From Paenibacillus shirakamiensis (GTDB taxonomy: Bacteria > Bacillota > Bacilli > Paenibacillales > Paenibacillaceae), in the NCBI RefSeq assembly GCF_017874255.1, contig NZ_JAGGLD010000001.1:1426001-1490000 (forward strand): DNA of 64,000 nucleotides, in the 5' to 3' direction. Shown here piece by piece: positions 25,009 through 33,204 of the stretch; position 1 is the first letter of the stretch, and every line of letters begins with the position of its first letter. The notes beneath the pieces are model-generated. The model had not been told where the DNA came from, searched no databases, and saw only the letters and a list, made by a program, of their open reading frames with translations. Made by a program: the position numbers and the translations under genes.

Positions 25009-26063
25009 GAACCCGTCTTCCTGGTTCGTGTTGTCTCTTTGGTTCGTTTGTTGGTTCCGCGAGCTTTAGGGGATGCACTAGCTTTGCTTTTAGCGGCAGA
25101 CTTCTTTTGAGTTGGGGTACTTCGGCGAGAAGTGGAGCGAGTAGATGAAGACTTTTTCTTATGGGCAAGAGCATCCGATGAATCATTCTTCTCAGATGTA
25201 GCATCGTTTTTATTGGAGGATTTGAGGACTTTTGATTTCGATGATCGTGTAGAGGTCGTAGATGATGATTGTGATGTGGAAGCATTAGGCTTCACATCTT
25301 TCGACTGACCTAGACTTGCCTTCAAGGCTTCCATAAGATCAATAACGTTCGTCTTTTTCTCTTCGGGAGCCATTTTAACTTCTTTGCCCTCGACCTTGTC
25401 TTCAATAGCATCCATAAGTCGTGTTTTATATAGATCTTCATATCTGTCAGGCTCAAACGTAGAGGCTAGCTGATTAATCAGCATCTTGGCCATGTCAAGT
25501 TCGCGATCATCCACAGTAGGTTGATCCGGTAGATTCGGAATCTCATCTTTGGGCCGGATTTCTTCTGCATAGAACATCGTTGTCATCGACAGTACCCCAT
25601 CTATGATGCGAACCGCCGCTAGACTACTCTTCGAACGAATACTAACATGGGCAATTCCAATTTTGTCCGTATCCTCCAAGGCCCGCACTAATAAATTGTA
25701 TGCATGTTCTCCATTTTTCTCTGGGGACAAATAATAAGTCTTCTGATAATAAATGGGATCGATTTCTTCTAGATCAACGAAGTCTACAATCTTTATTTCA
25801 CGCGAAGTCTCCATGGCCAGATCATCCAATTCCTTTTTATCAAACGTAACGTAATGTCCAGGTTCATATTCATACCCCTTGACAATCTCGCTCCAGCTCA
25901 CATCTTCTTCACATTTGGGGCATGTACGATGATACTGAATCGGTGCATTGGAGTCTTTGTGCAGCATCTTCATATGAACGTCATTGTCTTCAGTAGCTGT
26001 GAACATCTTTACTGGCACATTCACTAGACCAAAACTTACGGAACCCTTCCAAATCGTCTGCAT
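25005..26063 (-). CDS. ku: non-homologous end joining protein Ku, with long basic tail
   Basis: 352 aa. The Ku core (residues about 1-255) is canonical: MQTIWKGSVSFGLVNVPVKM, VKGYEYEPGHYVTFDKKEL, KIVDFVDLEEIDPIYY and PDRYEDLYKTRLMDAIEDKV. The core homodimer encircles DNA ends and recruits LigD. The last about 95 residues are a Ser/Thr/Lys/Arg-rich low-complexity tail (for example TRSSKSKVLKSSNKND and QKKSAAKSKASASPKARG) that should bind DNA without sequence preference and is longer than in many Bacillus Ku proteins. First gene of the NHEJ operon, GGGAGG before the ATG. Forespore expression would fit the family. Confidence 0.95.
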   Translation of the reverse strand: MQTIWKGSVSFGLVNVPVKMFTATEDNDVHMKMLHKDSNAPIQYHRTCPKCEEDVSWSEIVKGYEYEPGHYVTFDKKELDDLAMETSREIKIVDFVDLEEIDPIYYQKTYYLSPEKNGEHAYNLLVRALEDTDKIGIAHVSIRSKSSLAAVRIIDGVLSMTTMFYAEEIRPKDEIPNLPDQPTVDDRELDMAKMLINQLASTFEPDRYEDLYKTRLMDAIEDKVEGKEVKMAPEEKKTNVIDLMEALKASLGQSKDVKPNASTSQSSSTTSTRSSKSKVLKSSNKNDATSEKNDSSDALAHKKKSSSTRSTSRRSTPTQKKSAAKSKASASPKARGTNKRTKETTRTRKTGS

Positions 26064-26188
26064 ATTTTTGTGCCTCCCTCACGCCAACTTTCGAGCGTCA
26101 TATCGATCAAGTTCTTGTCCTTCTCATTACCCTTTGAAGCTGTAGTTTCAACCAGAAAACGCCACGTAATTCATGGAAATCGATTAAC

Positions 26189-26217
26189 AAAAAAACCGAC
26201 GCATGAGCAATCGGCTT
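26189..26217 (-). terminator. terminator of the HAD phosphatase gene
   Basis: AGCCGA pairs with TCGGTT (one G-T pair) on the minus strand, followed by a run of U; 35 bases past the stop. Confidence 0.65.
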
Positions 26218-26249
26218 CTATGAATTACATTCTGTATTTCCATACGAAA

Positions 26250-27026
26250 TCAAATTAAACCCAGATGCTTCAATCCATTATAAATTCCATCCTGATCCAC
26301 ATCAGTAGTCGTATATTTAGCAATTTGTTTGATCTCATCCAAAGCGTTGCCCATCGCCACACTTTGCCCGACATAAGCAAGCATTTCCCGGTCATTCAAA
26401 TGATCCCCGAACGCAGCTACGCGCTCTGGTGTATACCCTGCGTGTTGGATAAGCTTTTGAATTCCTGCTGCTTTAGAAGTGGTTGTGGGCAATACATCAG
26501 AAGCTACGGGGTCCCAGCGAACCATTTTTAATTGATGACCAAAAGTGTTGAAATAAGGTCCCTCTTCTTCCGCGGTACAGAACAAAATGCACTGCAAGAT
26601 ATCTTTCCCTTTGTAGAAAGAAGGATCAAATTCAGGAATTCCTAAGAGATGGGATGCGTAACAAGCATTCACATCAGCATGATCTTGAGTATTCACCTTT
26701 AACTGCTCTTCACCTACATAGAGAAGAGGATGATTATAAGATTCTGCAAAACGCGTAAAAGACTCTAAAAGTTCAGGCGAAATCACATTTTTGTAAACAA
26801 CCTCACCCCGAAAAACTACATATTGACCATTGCTGCTGACGTATGAATCAATGCCTAACTCACGCCGAATATCTTCTGTTTGAAAAGGAGCCCGCCCAGT
26901 CGCTATCGCTACATCATGGCCTTGATGTTTCAGTAATTGAACAGCTTCCTTCGTAGAAGCCGGTATATTCTTGTCATAGTCAAGCAAAGTCCCATCGATA
27001 TCAAAAAAAACCATCGTTTGTTCCAT
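26250..27026 (-). CDS. Cof-type HAD-IIB family phosphatase
   Basis: 258 aa. HAD motif I VFFDIDGTLLDYDKNIP, motif II ATGRAP, a C2-type cap domain (residues about 85-190), the Lys of motif III near KAAGIQKLIQ and motif IV VAAFGDHLNDREML. Members dephosphorylate sugar phosphates, FMN, PLP or similar. GAGGAG precedes the ATG. It lies 68 bp downstream of a LacI-type regulator gene with a perfect palindrome between them, so sugar-phosphate removal under LacI control is a reasonable guess. Confidence 0.88.
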   Translation of the reverse strand: MEQTMVFFDIDGTLLDYDKNIPASTKEAVQLLKHQGHDVAIATGRAPFQTEDIRRELGIDSYVSSNGQYVVFRGEVVYKNVISPELLESFTRFAESYNHPLLYVGEEQLKVNTQDHADVNACYASHLLGIPEFDPSFYKGKDILQCILFCTAEEEGPYFNTFGHQLKMVRWDPVASDVLPTTTSKAAGIQKLIQHAGYTPERVAAFGDHLNDREMLAYVGQSVAMGNALDEIKQIAKYTTTDVDQDGIYNGLKHLGLI

Positions 27027-27078
27027 GCCATCTCCTCATTTCTGCCTGTTTTTTACCTGTCATGGAGATCTTAATGGA

Positions 27079-27092
27079 TGAAACGCGTTTCA
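27079..27092. promoter_or_regulatory. 14-bp perfect palindrome between the LacI gene and the HAD gene
   Basis: TGAAACGCGTTTCA is a perfect palindrome with the size and CG-rich centre of LacI-family operators. It lies 52 bases before the HAD phosphatase start and directly after the LacI stop codon. Confidence 0.55.
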
Positions 27093-27094
27093 AG

Positions 27095-28081
27095 TCAAGC
27101 CTTCGGTACACTATCCATTTTTTTTGCAATACTTTCTCGTTCAATCATTTGGAAAGGGACCTCTCGCTGGCTTTGCTTTCCCCCTTCGTAAAAAAGCTGA
27201 AATGCTTGGCGCCCTAGTAGTCTAATATTTTGGTCCATCGTAGTAAGCCCAGCGATCTCAGCAATGGGTTGGTTATCAAAACTTAATAAGGACAGATCCT
27301 CCGGTATTCGGAGTCCAGCCTGTTTCAGTTCAATAATAATGCCCGTAGCAATCTCATCCCCATTCACAATTAGCGCGGTAGGCCTATGCTTCATACGAAG
27401 CCATTTTCTAGCGACTTGTTTCCCATCTTCCATGTTGAAGCATTCGGGTATCACCCAATCCGACTCTGCGGGCAGATTCCTGATCTTGATTAGATGATGA
27501 TAAGCTTCCCATCTCCATAAGCTGCTCGGCCCATGCTCTCTGCTCGTACAGTATCCAATTCTACTATGCCCCTGATTGATCAAATGGTTCATCGCAGTTT
27601 CGAACGCGGCGTAGTGATCTGTATATACACAAGGGAGCTGATCCGTTTGTTCACAAGCTATAATCGGACCATATTCAGCAAATGCTATAATATCATCCCA
27701 AGTATTCGCATGAGAACTGACAATCATCCCATCAATCTGCTTGCTCTTTAGCATATGTAGATATTCTAATTCTTCATCCTTCCTATAATCCGTGGGACAA
27801 CAAATTACAGAATACTTCTCTTCAAACGCAGCTTCCATCACCCCTCTTACGAGGGCTTGGGAGTAAAAGGAATTGTAGCTTGGAATCATCAATCCTAACG
27901 TACGTGTTTTGCCTGTGGAAAGATGAACGGCATGAATATTCTGCTGATAATTCAGTTCTTGAATGACTTCTTCTACTCTTTTTCGCTTCTCATCACGGAC
28001 ATAAGGGTGCTTGTTCAGCACTCGGGATACTGTAGCGACAGACACGCCAGCTTTCTTAGCTATATCCTTGATATTTGCCAT
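27095..28081 (-). CDS. LacI family transcriptional regulator
   Basis: About 328 aa from the ATG at 28081 (AGAGGAG 8 bases before). The longer frame to 28225 reads through a terminator and is not credible. Helix-turn-helix MANIKDIAKKAGVSVATVSR, RVLNKHPYVRDEKRKRV, then a periplasmic-binding-protein-like ligand domain (TLGLMIPSYNSFYSQALVRG; GIIIELKQAGLRIPEDLSLL). Sugar-type effector likely. Its target is unknown; the palindrome at 27079-27092 next to the HAD gene is the best nearby operator. Confidence 0.92.
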   Translation of the reverse strand: MANIKDIAKKAGVSVATVSRVLNKHPYVRDEKRKRVEEVIQELNYQQNIHAVHLSTGKTRTLGLMIPSYNSFYSQALVRGVMEAAFEEKYSVICCPTDYRKDEELEYLHMLKSKQIDGMIVSSHANTWDDIIAFAEYGPIIACEQTDQLPCVYTDHYAAFETAMNHLINQGHSRIGYCTSREHGPSSLWRWEAYHHLIKIRNLPAESDWVIPECFNMEDGKQVARKWLRMKHRPTALIVNGDEIATGIIIELKQAGLRIPEDLSLLSFDNQPIAEIAGLTTMDQNIRLLGRQAFQLFYEGGKQSQREVPFQMIERESIAKKMDSVPKA

Positions 28082-28140
28082 CCTCCATGCTCCTCTCTGC
28101 TCCCCTATTCTCTCTATCTCTATTATGATAAATTTTATAG

Positions 28141-28192
28141 ACAAAAGAAAGCAGCCTATGCTCTGGAAATTCAGTGCATAAGCTGCTTTTTT
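28141..28192 (-). terminator. terminator of the dga-like operon
   Basis: AAGCAGC(C)TATGC pairs with GCATA(A)GCTGCTT; the minus strand continues CTTTTGT. It lies 57 bases past the GntR stop and separates this operon from the LacI gene. Confidence 0.75.
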
Positions 28193-28248
28193 ACGGTATA
28201 AGACTAAAGAGTTGGCTGTATACAATTTGTGAGTTCATTTTCGAAAAA

Positions 28249-28962
28249 TCACACGTCATAGCTAACCAAATAATGCTGTAATTCGGTGTTATAATGCCCT
28301 TCGCTGTATTCCATAATTTGCTCTGTAGCATCTAAGGAATATCGAATTCTCTTCAATAGGGCCGTTCCCACGGGAACCGATAACAACTTTGCCAATTCAT
28401 CCGTAGCCATACCTACCGTAAATTGATCGCGGAATTTATCTAATACAATATGACTCTCCTCAATAAATTCATATAAGGATTGGCTGCCCAATTCATTATC
28501 TTTGGCTTGAGGTACAGAGGGTGCCAAATAATGAACATAATGAATATAAGGCTTCCCATCTAATTCATAAAGTCGCTCCACCCGAAGACAGTTCTTGCCG
28601 AACATATCAAACAGAGCACTTCCGGCTTCATTCGTATTCCATGACGAGCGAATAAGACTCTTACGAATCTGATGGCCCTCTTCTACCAAAATTTCCGTAA
28701 ATCTTTTTCCTTTAGATAACTTGGTAAGTGACGTATTTCGGATGACTTTAGTTCCGATTCCGCTGCGCTTCTCAATCAGACCTTCCTGCGCCAGTTCCTT
28801 TACGGCATTGCGTACAGTCATTTTGCTCACATCAAATTCTTGCTCAAGCTGTGGCTCTGAAGGAATCAGCGTTCCTAGAGGATATATGCCATGCAGAATA
28901 CGATCCTTTAGCACTTTTTTGAGCTGCAAGTAAAGAGGACCTTGGTTACGCTTCATGACCAT
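28249..28962 (-). CDS. GntR family regulator (HutC/UTRA type)
   Basis: 237 aa. Winged helix with IPSEPQLEQEFDVSKMTVRN and AVKELAQEGLIEKRSGIGT, then a UTRA ligand domain (residues about 85-235: LRVERLYELDGKPYIHYVHY; YSEGHYNTELQHYLVS). UTRA regulators respond to sugar phosphates or similar. AAAGGTAG precedes the ATG and the kinase stop is 8 bp upstream, so it is the last gene of the amino-sugar-acid operon and probably represses it. The palindrome TATAACGTTATA at 33189-33200 upstream of the operon is a candidate operator. Confidence 0.92.
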   Translation of the reverse strand: MVMKRNQGPLYLQLKKVLKDRILHGIYPLGTLIPSEPQLEQEFDVSKMTVRNAVKELAQEGLIEKRSGIGTKVIRNTSLTKLSKGKRFTEILVEEGHQIRKSLIRSSWNTNEAGSALFDMFGKNCLRVERLYELDGKPYIHYVHYLAPSVPQAKDNELGSQSLYEFIEESHIVLDKFRDQFTVGMATDELAKLLSVPVGTALLKRIRYSLDATEQIMEYSEGHYNTELQHYLVSYDV

Positions 28963-28969
28963 TTCACAG

Positions 28970-29986
28970 CTACCTTTCTACATCCCGAAGGGTCTCTGTG
29001 ACCAGCTCCAAAATTTCTATTTCTGTTGCATTCGGAGTATCCCCCGCTATCGTATGCGCATGAACAGCTGCTTTCACAGCGAACAGCAAGGTTCGCTCTG
29101 CCTCCCAGCCGCTCGCCTCACCATGCACAATTCCACTTGCAAAGGCATCTCCTGCTCCAATGCGGTCATATACGGCAAACGTAAGCGGGTCGGCCACATG
29201 CATTGCTCCCTCCTTATACAGATATCCTTGCAGGGAGTGGCGACCATCCTGCTCAATTCCGCGATGTGTACCTGCTATAGCTTGAATGTTATACTGCTCA
29301 GCCACAAGTGGAACAAGCTCTTTCAATTGATCTACACGATCTTCATAAGTGCTCCTCATGCCTAGAATATGTATTGCATCCCGTTCATTCATAAGAACCA
29401 CATCTGCAAGTTCCAGCATATCCTCGTAATGAGCTTTAGCTAATTCGTAGCCCTTTTCGCCCCAAAGCGACGGACGATAATTGCAGTCAAAAATAACGGT
29501 CCCTCCCTGCTTCTGCACGGCTGCTGCGAAAGACTTCATTTGATGCCGTACCGTCTCATTCATAGCCAGCGTAATCCCGCAAAAATGAGCAATATCTACC
29601 TGCTTCGCGATCTCGTCAAATGCATAAGCATCAGGCAAGGCCGTATTGAAGCTACTGCCCCAGCGGTCGGTGTAAGTAACTCGGCTCGGACGTGCACCAA
29701 ATCCATTTTCCAAAAAATACATGCCCATATACTGGCCCGCTCTACGTACAAATGAAGTGTCAATGGCAAGTTTGCGCAGGTAAGCCATGGACGATTCGCC
29801 CAACGGATTGGCGGGAACCGTCGTTACTAGAGCACCGATATGACCGAGACGAGATAAGGCCGATGCAATGTTCACCCCTGTCCCTGAGAACGTGTATTGA
29901 AGCGTATGACCCTGAGCTAGTGTATCATAACCCGGAACCTGAAGACGCATCATCACTTCCCCAAAAGCTGAGATGCGTTTAGGCAT
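28970..29986 (-). CDS. kdgK: PfkB-family sugar kinase, 2-keto-3-deoxygluconate kinase-like
   Basis: 338 aa. PfkB ribokinase fold: ISAFGEVMMRLQVPGYD at the start, GTGVNIASALSRLG substrate-binding motif, VLMNERDA and the catalytic anion-hole motif DRIGAGDAFASGIVHG (catalytic Asp). Its place between an aldolase for keto-deoxy sugar phosphates and the regulator indicates phosphorylation of 2-keto-3-deoxygluconate or a related keto-deoxy acid to its 6-phosphate. A TTG at 29995 is in frame; the ATG at 29986 overlaps the aldolase gene by 8 bp, suggesting coupling. Confidence 0.85.
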   Translation of the reverse strand: MPKRISAFGEVMMRLQVPGYDTLAQGHTLQYTFSGTGVNIASALSRLGHIGALVTTVPANPLGESSMAYLRKLAIDTSFVRRAGQYMGMYFLENGFGARPSRVTYTDRWGSSFNTALPDAYAFDEIAKQVDIAHFCGITLAMNETVRHQMKSFAAAVQKQGGTVIFDCNYRPSLWGEKGYELAKAHYEDMLELADVVLMNERDAIHILGMRSTYEDRVDQLKELVPLVAEQYNIQAIAGTHRGIEQDGRHSLQGYLYKEGAMHVADPLTFAVYDRIGAGDAFASGIVHGEASGWEAERTLLFAVKAAVHAHTIAGDTPNATEIEILELVTETLRDVER

Positions 29987-30734
29987 AGCGATCAACCAAT
30001 TTTTTCAAGATGGTATAAAGTGTCTCCACATCCTGTGGATTCGTATAACCTGTAGCTTTATCTACAATAGAGGAATAGACGTGAGGAATGACTTGTTGTA
30101 CACCTGCTTCCAGTGCAATCTCTACAATCTTCTCAAAATTATCCAGATCAATACCTCCGGTTGGTTCTAGAGCGAATCCTTCTTCGGCACAAGCCTTGGC
30201 TACAGCACGATATTCATCTTCCAAAGCAAGTCCTTGCATCGGAAAATATTTAAGCGCATTTCCACCCATGTCGCGGACCAGCGCAATCGCCGCTTTCACA
30301 GGTACAATCGCATGCTCCTCATTGGCTGCGCTGTAAGGACCTGTGGAAATATTTACATATCCTACTCTACCCGATGGGGAGACTAGACTATTAATCCAAC
30401 TATCTTTGCCTTGTAAATTAGCCCGTGTCGCGCCTACTGCCGTAAATACTTGATTGATATGTGTCCCTGCATAACTTGCTGCAATCTCCGCAACAACAGC
30501 CGCTTGGCGATTGTCTCCCGCGCCCAGACCGATCGATACCGCATCTTCAATTTCTTGACCATAGGCTTTCATCGCTACCACTGCTTCGGAGGCATTAGGA
30601 TAATTTTTAGATAATACACCTACCACGACATGACCTTCGGCCGCCTCAAATACTTCTTTGGCATTTTCTATGCTTCCCGCAAGGACATTCAGTGATGCTC
30701 GTTTCTTATACATCCTCTGTTCCATATTCGACAT
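29979..30734 (-). CDS. dgaF: KDGP aldolase family protein, DgaF-like
   Basis: 251 aa. Resembles the DgaF family (Pfam KDGP_aldolase) with RASLNVLAGSIENAKEVFEA, VSIGLGAGDNRQAAVVAEIA, PVKAAIALVRDMGGNALKYF and EPTGGIDLDNFEKIVEIALE. In Salmonella DgaF cleaves 2-keto-3-deoxygluconate 6-phosphate to pyruvate and glyceraldehyde 3-phosphate. It starts 2 bp after the ammonia-lyase stop and overlaps the kinase gene. The kinase supplies the phosphate here, since no PTS genes are present in the operon. Confidence 0.88.
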   Translation of the reverse strand: MSNMEQRMYKKRASLNVLAGSIENAKEVFEAAEGHVVVGVLSKNYPNASEAVVAMKAYGQEIEDAVSIGLGAGDNRQAAVVAEIAASYAGTHINQVFTAVGATRANLQGKDSWINSLVSPSGRVGYVNISTGPYSAANEEHAIVPVKAAIALVRDMGGNALKYFPMQGLALEDEYRAVAKACAEEGFALEPTGGIDLDNFEKIVEIALEAGVQQVIPHVYSSIVDKATGYTNPQDVETLYTILKKLVDRYA

Positions 30735-30736
30735 TG

Positions 30737-31840
30737 TTATACTCCTCCTACGATTTCATGAATTCGATCTGCAATTACTTGCATATCATCGCCTTGCAGT
30801 GGACGGGGATCGATATCGAAATAACCTTGCCGTAGTCCATAATCTCTTGTATAAATTGCAATTTGACCTTCTCTAAGCTGATCATTCAGCTCCGTAGCTG
30901 TAAGCCCTGCTTCTTCCGCATTTACATGTACGCGTCCGCGGTAGATTGCACGTCCCGCTTCATCTTGCACAACAGAAATACGAATACCTGCTAACGATTC
31001 CAGCGGGTTCAAGAGTGAGAGCAATGCCTTCTCTTCTTCACTTTTATCCTGTTTGTTCATATACTCATCCAGCGCTTGAAGCAGTCCGAACGAAGTTTCT
31101 TTGCCTACTTTCATACTGCGTCCAATTCCATGGAGCTGAACCTTCAGCCAATTTACATATTGTTGTTTGCCACCTACAATGCCAGAGGTGGGACCTTCAA
31201 TGGCTTTGGAACCGCTATAAATAGCCAAATCCGAGTATTTCACATATTTTCGGATATCCTCTTCTGCCGCAGCATCTACAATTAACGGAACTCCATATTG
31301 ATTTGCAATTTCCCAAGCTTCTTCCACCGAAATCATATTTTTCTGCACGCAGTGATGCGATTTCACATATAAAATGGCCGCAGTATTCTCGTTAATGGCC
31401 TCTTCGATATGTTCCTTACGCCCCTCGTTCGCATAGCCGGCTTCCACAATCTTGCCTCCGCCTAAATACACCATCGTCTCCACAGGAGCACCATACTGCA
31501 CATTGTGTCCCTTTAACATGACAATTTCATTTTTGAGAATAGGATCTTGATGCAAGCGTTCGCTCGTTCGTCTATGTCCTTGGGTGACGATCGCAGCTAC
31601 AGATAGCGTAATACCACTTGAGGCCGAATTCACCACGACTGCCGCCTCGGAACCAAGGATACCGGCAATATAATCGCCTGCTTTATCTACGAGATCCGCA
31701 ATTTCGACGTACTGCTGTCCTCCCTGCTTCATCGCTTCCATTACAGTATCTGTAGGTGCGGAGACACCTAAAATACTCATGCGGCCACTTGCATTAATTA
31801 CACGCTTAAGGCCATATTTAGCATTCAATGAATGTGTCAT
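30737..31840 (-). CDS. dgaE: PLP-dependent ammonia lyase, DgaE/SelA-like
   Basis: 367 aa, SelA-like PLP fold. N-terminal NAKYGLKRVINASGRMSILG, cofactor-binding AAVVNSASSGITLSVAA, and the Schiff-base Lys in LAIYSGSKAIEGPTSGIVGG. DgaE of Salmonella converts D-glucosaminate 6-phosphate to the 2-keto-3-deoxy acid with loss of ammonia. The gene overlaps the amidohydrolase by 23 bp and is followed by the aldolase after 2 bp, so the order of steps is deacylation, ammonia loss, phosphorylation, cleavage. AAAGGAG precedes the ATG. Confidence 0.88.
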   Translation of the reverse strand: MTHSLNAKYGLKRVINASGRMSILGVSAPTDTVMEAMKQGGQQYVEIADLVDKAGDYIAGILGSEAAVVVNSASSGITLSVAAIVTQGHRRTSERLHQDPILKNEIVMLKGHNVQYGAPVETMVYLGGGKIVEAGYANEGRKEHIEEAINENTAAILYVKSHHCVQKNMISVEEAWEIANQYGVPLIVDAAAEEDIRKYVKYSDLAIYSGSKAIEGPTSGIVGGKQQYVNWLKVQLHGIGRSMKVGKETSFGLLQALDEYMNKQDKSEEEKALLSLLNPLESLAGIRISVVQDEAGRAIYRGRVHVNAEEAGLTATELNDQLREGQIAIYTRDYGLRQGYFDIDPRPLQGDDMQVIADRIHEIVGGV

Positions 31841-33128
31841 GGATAATAGCTCCTTTCGCTTGAATATATGAAGTACCTATTCGATTTACACCTTCAGAAT
31901 CGGTTAGAAGAATCTCTTCTTCTTTAACCTCAAAAAGCGTCAGGTTGGCGGAATCTCCTACTTGAATTCGGCCAAGTTCTGGGCGATGAAGCCACTGTGC
32001 AGCATGGATAGTCACCGCATCTATAATGTCTGACAAGCTATAGCCAAGATACAGAAATTTGCTCATGACGTGAGCCAAGCTGTACACAGGACCTTGAAGA
32101 CGATTCCCCCTGTAAATATCTGTGCTAATCGTACGCGGACGAATACCGTGAAGTCTTGCAAGCTCCGCAGCTTCGAATGAGAAGCTTGCCGTACCATGCC
32201 CCACATCCAAATGAACCCCTCGCTTAAGAGCAGCCCCTAGCTCAGGAAGCGGTTCGCCTTCCGTATCAAAGAGATTATTCGCTTTGCCATTCAAATAATG
32301 GGTAACGATGTCGCGATAATCGAGATAATTCAGCACCTCTTCAATAACAGGTGGACCAGAACCTATATGTACCATTAGCGGTAGGCCCGTCATATGGGAA
32401 AGTTCCTTCGCCTTAATCAGGGGTTCAATCCCATTTGAACCTACGACACTAGCGCTAATGCGCGCTTTGAGTCCTACAATGAATTCCGCATAATGCTGCA
32501 CAGCTTCGGCCGCTCGATTCAGATCAATCCATTCCATGTTCGTTAACTCATCAATACGTGTTAATCCAAGCTTGGAAATATTCAGAAAAGCGAGTACGTT
32601 CGTACGCGCATGCCCAGCACGATGATACAGCTCTGCGATCCGATCTGCCCCGCAGCTGCCTGCATCTATAATCGTGGTCACCCCTTGCCATACGCCAATC
32701 TCATCGATCTCATCGCCATATGGATGCAAATCACTAAAAGCATGGACATGCATATCAATCCAACCACTAGACACATACAGACCCGCACCCTGCACCACTT
32801 TCACCTTGGAATCTTTGCGTTCATCTTCGTATATTTCTTGGGAGGGAAGGGGAGCAATATCTAGTTCAGTTACTTCCTTTTCACTGACTTCATGAGTTGA
32901 CTTGCCTTCAAGAACTAAATTAGCTGTATGTACTTCATTAACTTCATTCGCTAAATTAGCATCATTAACTTCATTAACTTCATTAACTTCATTAACTTCA
33001 CTCGCTAGATTAGCATCATGACCTAGATTAGCATCAACAATGGAAGTAATGATGCCTTGATCTATAGTTAAATCCACAAGTTGGTCTGTAACCAACCGGA
33101 CATGGCGTAATACGATCCGTTCATACAT
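31818..33128 (-). CDS. amidohydrolase/deacetylase family metallohydrolase with repeat-expanded insertion
   Basis: 436 aa from the ATG at 33128 (AAAGG 9 bases before). Amidohydrolase barrel with metal-binding His pair in SSGWIDMHVHAFSDLHPYG, a His-Gly region HLDVGHGTASFSFEAA and the C-terminal beta-sandwich GRIQVGDSANLTLFEV. Members remove acyl groups from amino-acid or amino-sugar-acid derivatives. Between the N-terminal strands and the barrel (residues about 33-95) there is an odd insertion with EVN repeated and DANLA-type units, coded by the TTAACTTCA nonamer; the family is usually about 60 residues shorter. First gene of the operon. N-acetyl-D-glucosaminate is a speculative substrate. Confidence 0.87.
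   Translation of the reverse strand: MYERIVLRHVRLVTDQLVDLTIDQGIITSIVDANLGHDANLASEVNEVNEVNEVNDANLANEVNEVHTANLVLEGKSTHEVSEKEVTELDIAPLPSQEIYEDERKDSKVKVVQGAGLYVSSGWIDMHVHAFSDLHPYGDEIDEIGVWQGVTTIIDAGSCGADRIAELYHRAGHARTNVLAFLNISKLGLTRIDELTNMEWIDLNRAAEAVQHYAEFIVGLKARISASVVGSNGIEPLIKAKELSHMTGLPLMVHIGSGPPVIEEVLNYLDYRDIVTHYLNGKANNLFDTEGEPLPELGAALKRGVHLDVGHGTASFSFEAAELARLHGIRPRTISTDIYRGNRLQGPVYSLAHVMSKFLYLGYSLSDIIDAVTIHAAQWLHRPELGRIQVGDSANLTLFEVKEEEILLTDSEGVNRIGTSYIQAKGAIIHDTFIEC
32969..33000. repeat. in-frame nonamer tandem repeat in the amidohydrolase gene
   Basis: Four copies of TTAACTTCA, coding for EVN repeats on the minus strand, flanked by three copies of CTARATTAGCATCA-like sequence (coding DANLA/DANLG). 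The same nonamer is repeated at 5476-5516. Confidence 0.85.
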
Positions 33129-33188
33129 AGGTCTCATCCTTTCCTAGTTTGATAAGATCAACATATCACATATTTTTTTGGAGGTCTA

Positions 33189-33200
33189 TATAACGTTATA
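33189..33200. promoter_or_regulatory. palindrome upstream of the dga-like operon
   Basis: TATAACGTTATA is a perfect 12-bp palindrome 61 bases before the amidohydrolase start. It is a candidate operator for the GntR/UTRA regulator coded at the operon end. It also overlaps the stop end of the DUF1697 gene region, so position does not prove function. Confidence 0.4.
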
Positions 33201-33204
33201 ATGT

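Noticed and set aside
28082..28225. Longer LacI reading frame
   Set aside because: It reads through the operon terminator and its extra residues resemble no LacI protein; the ATG at 28081 has an RBS.
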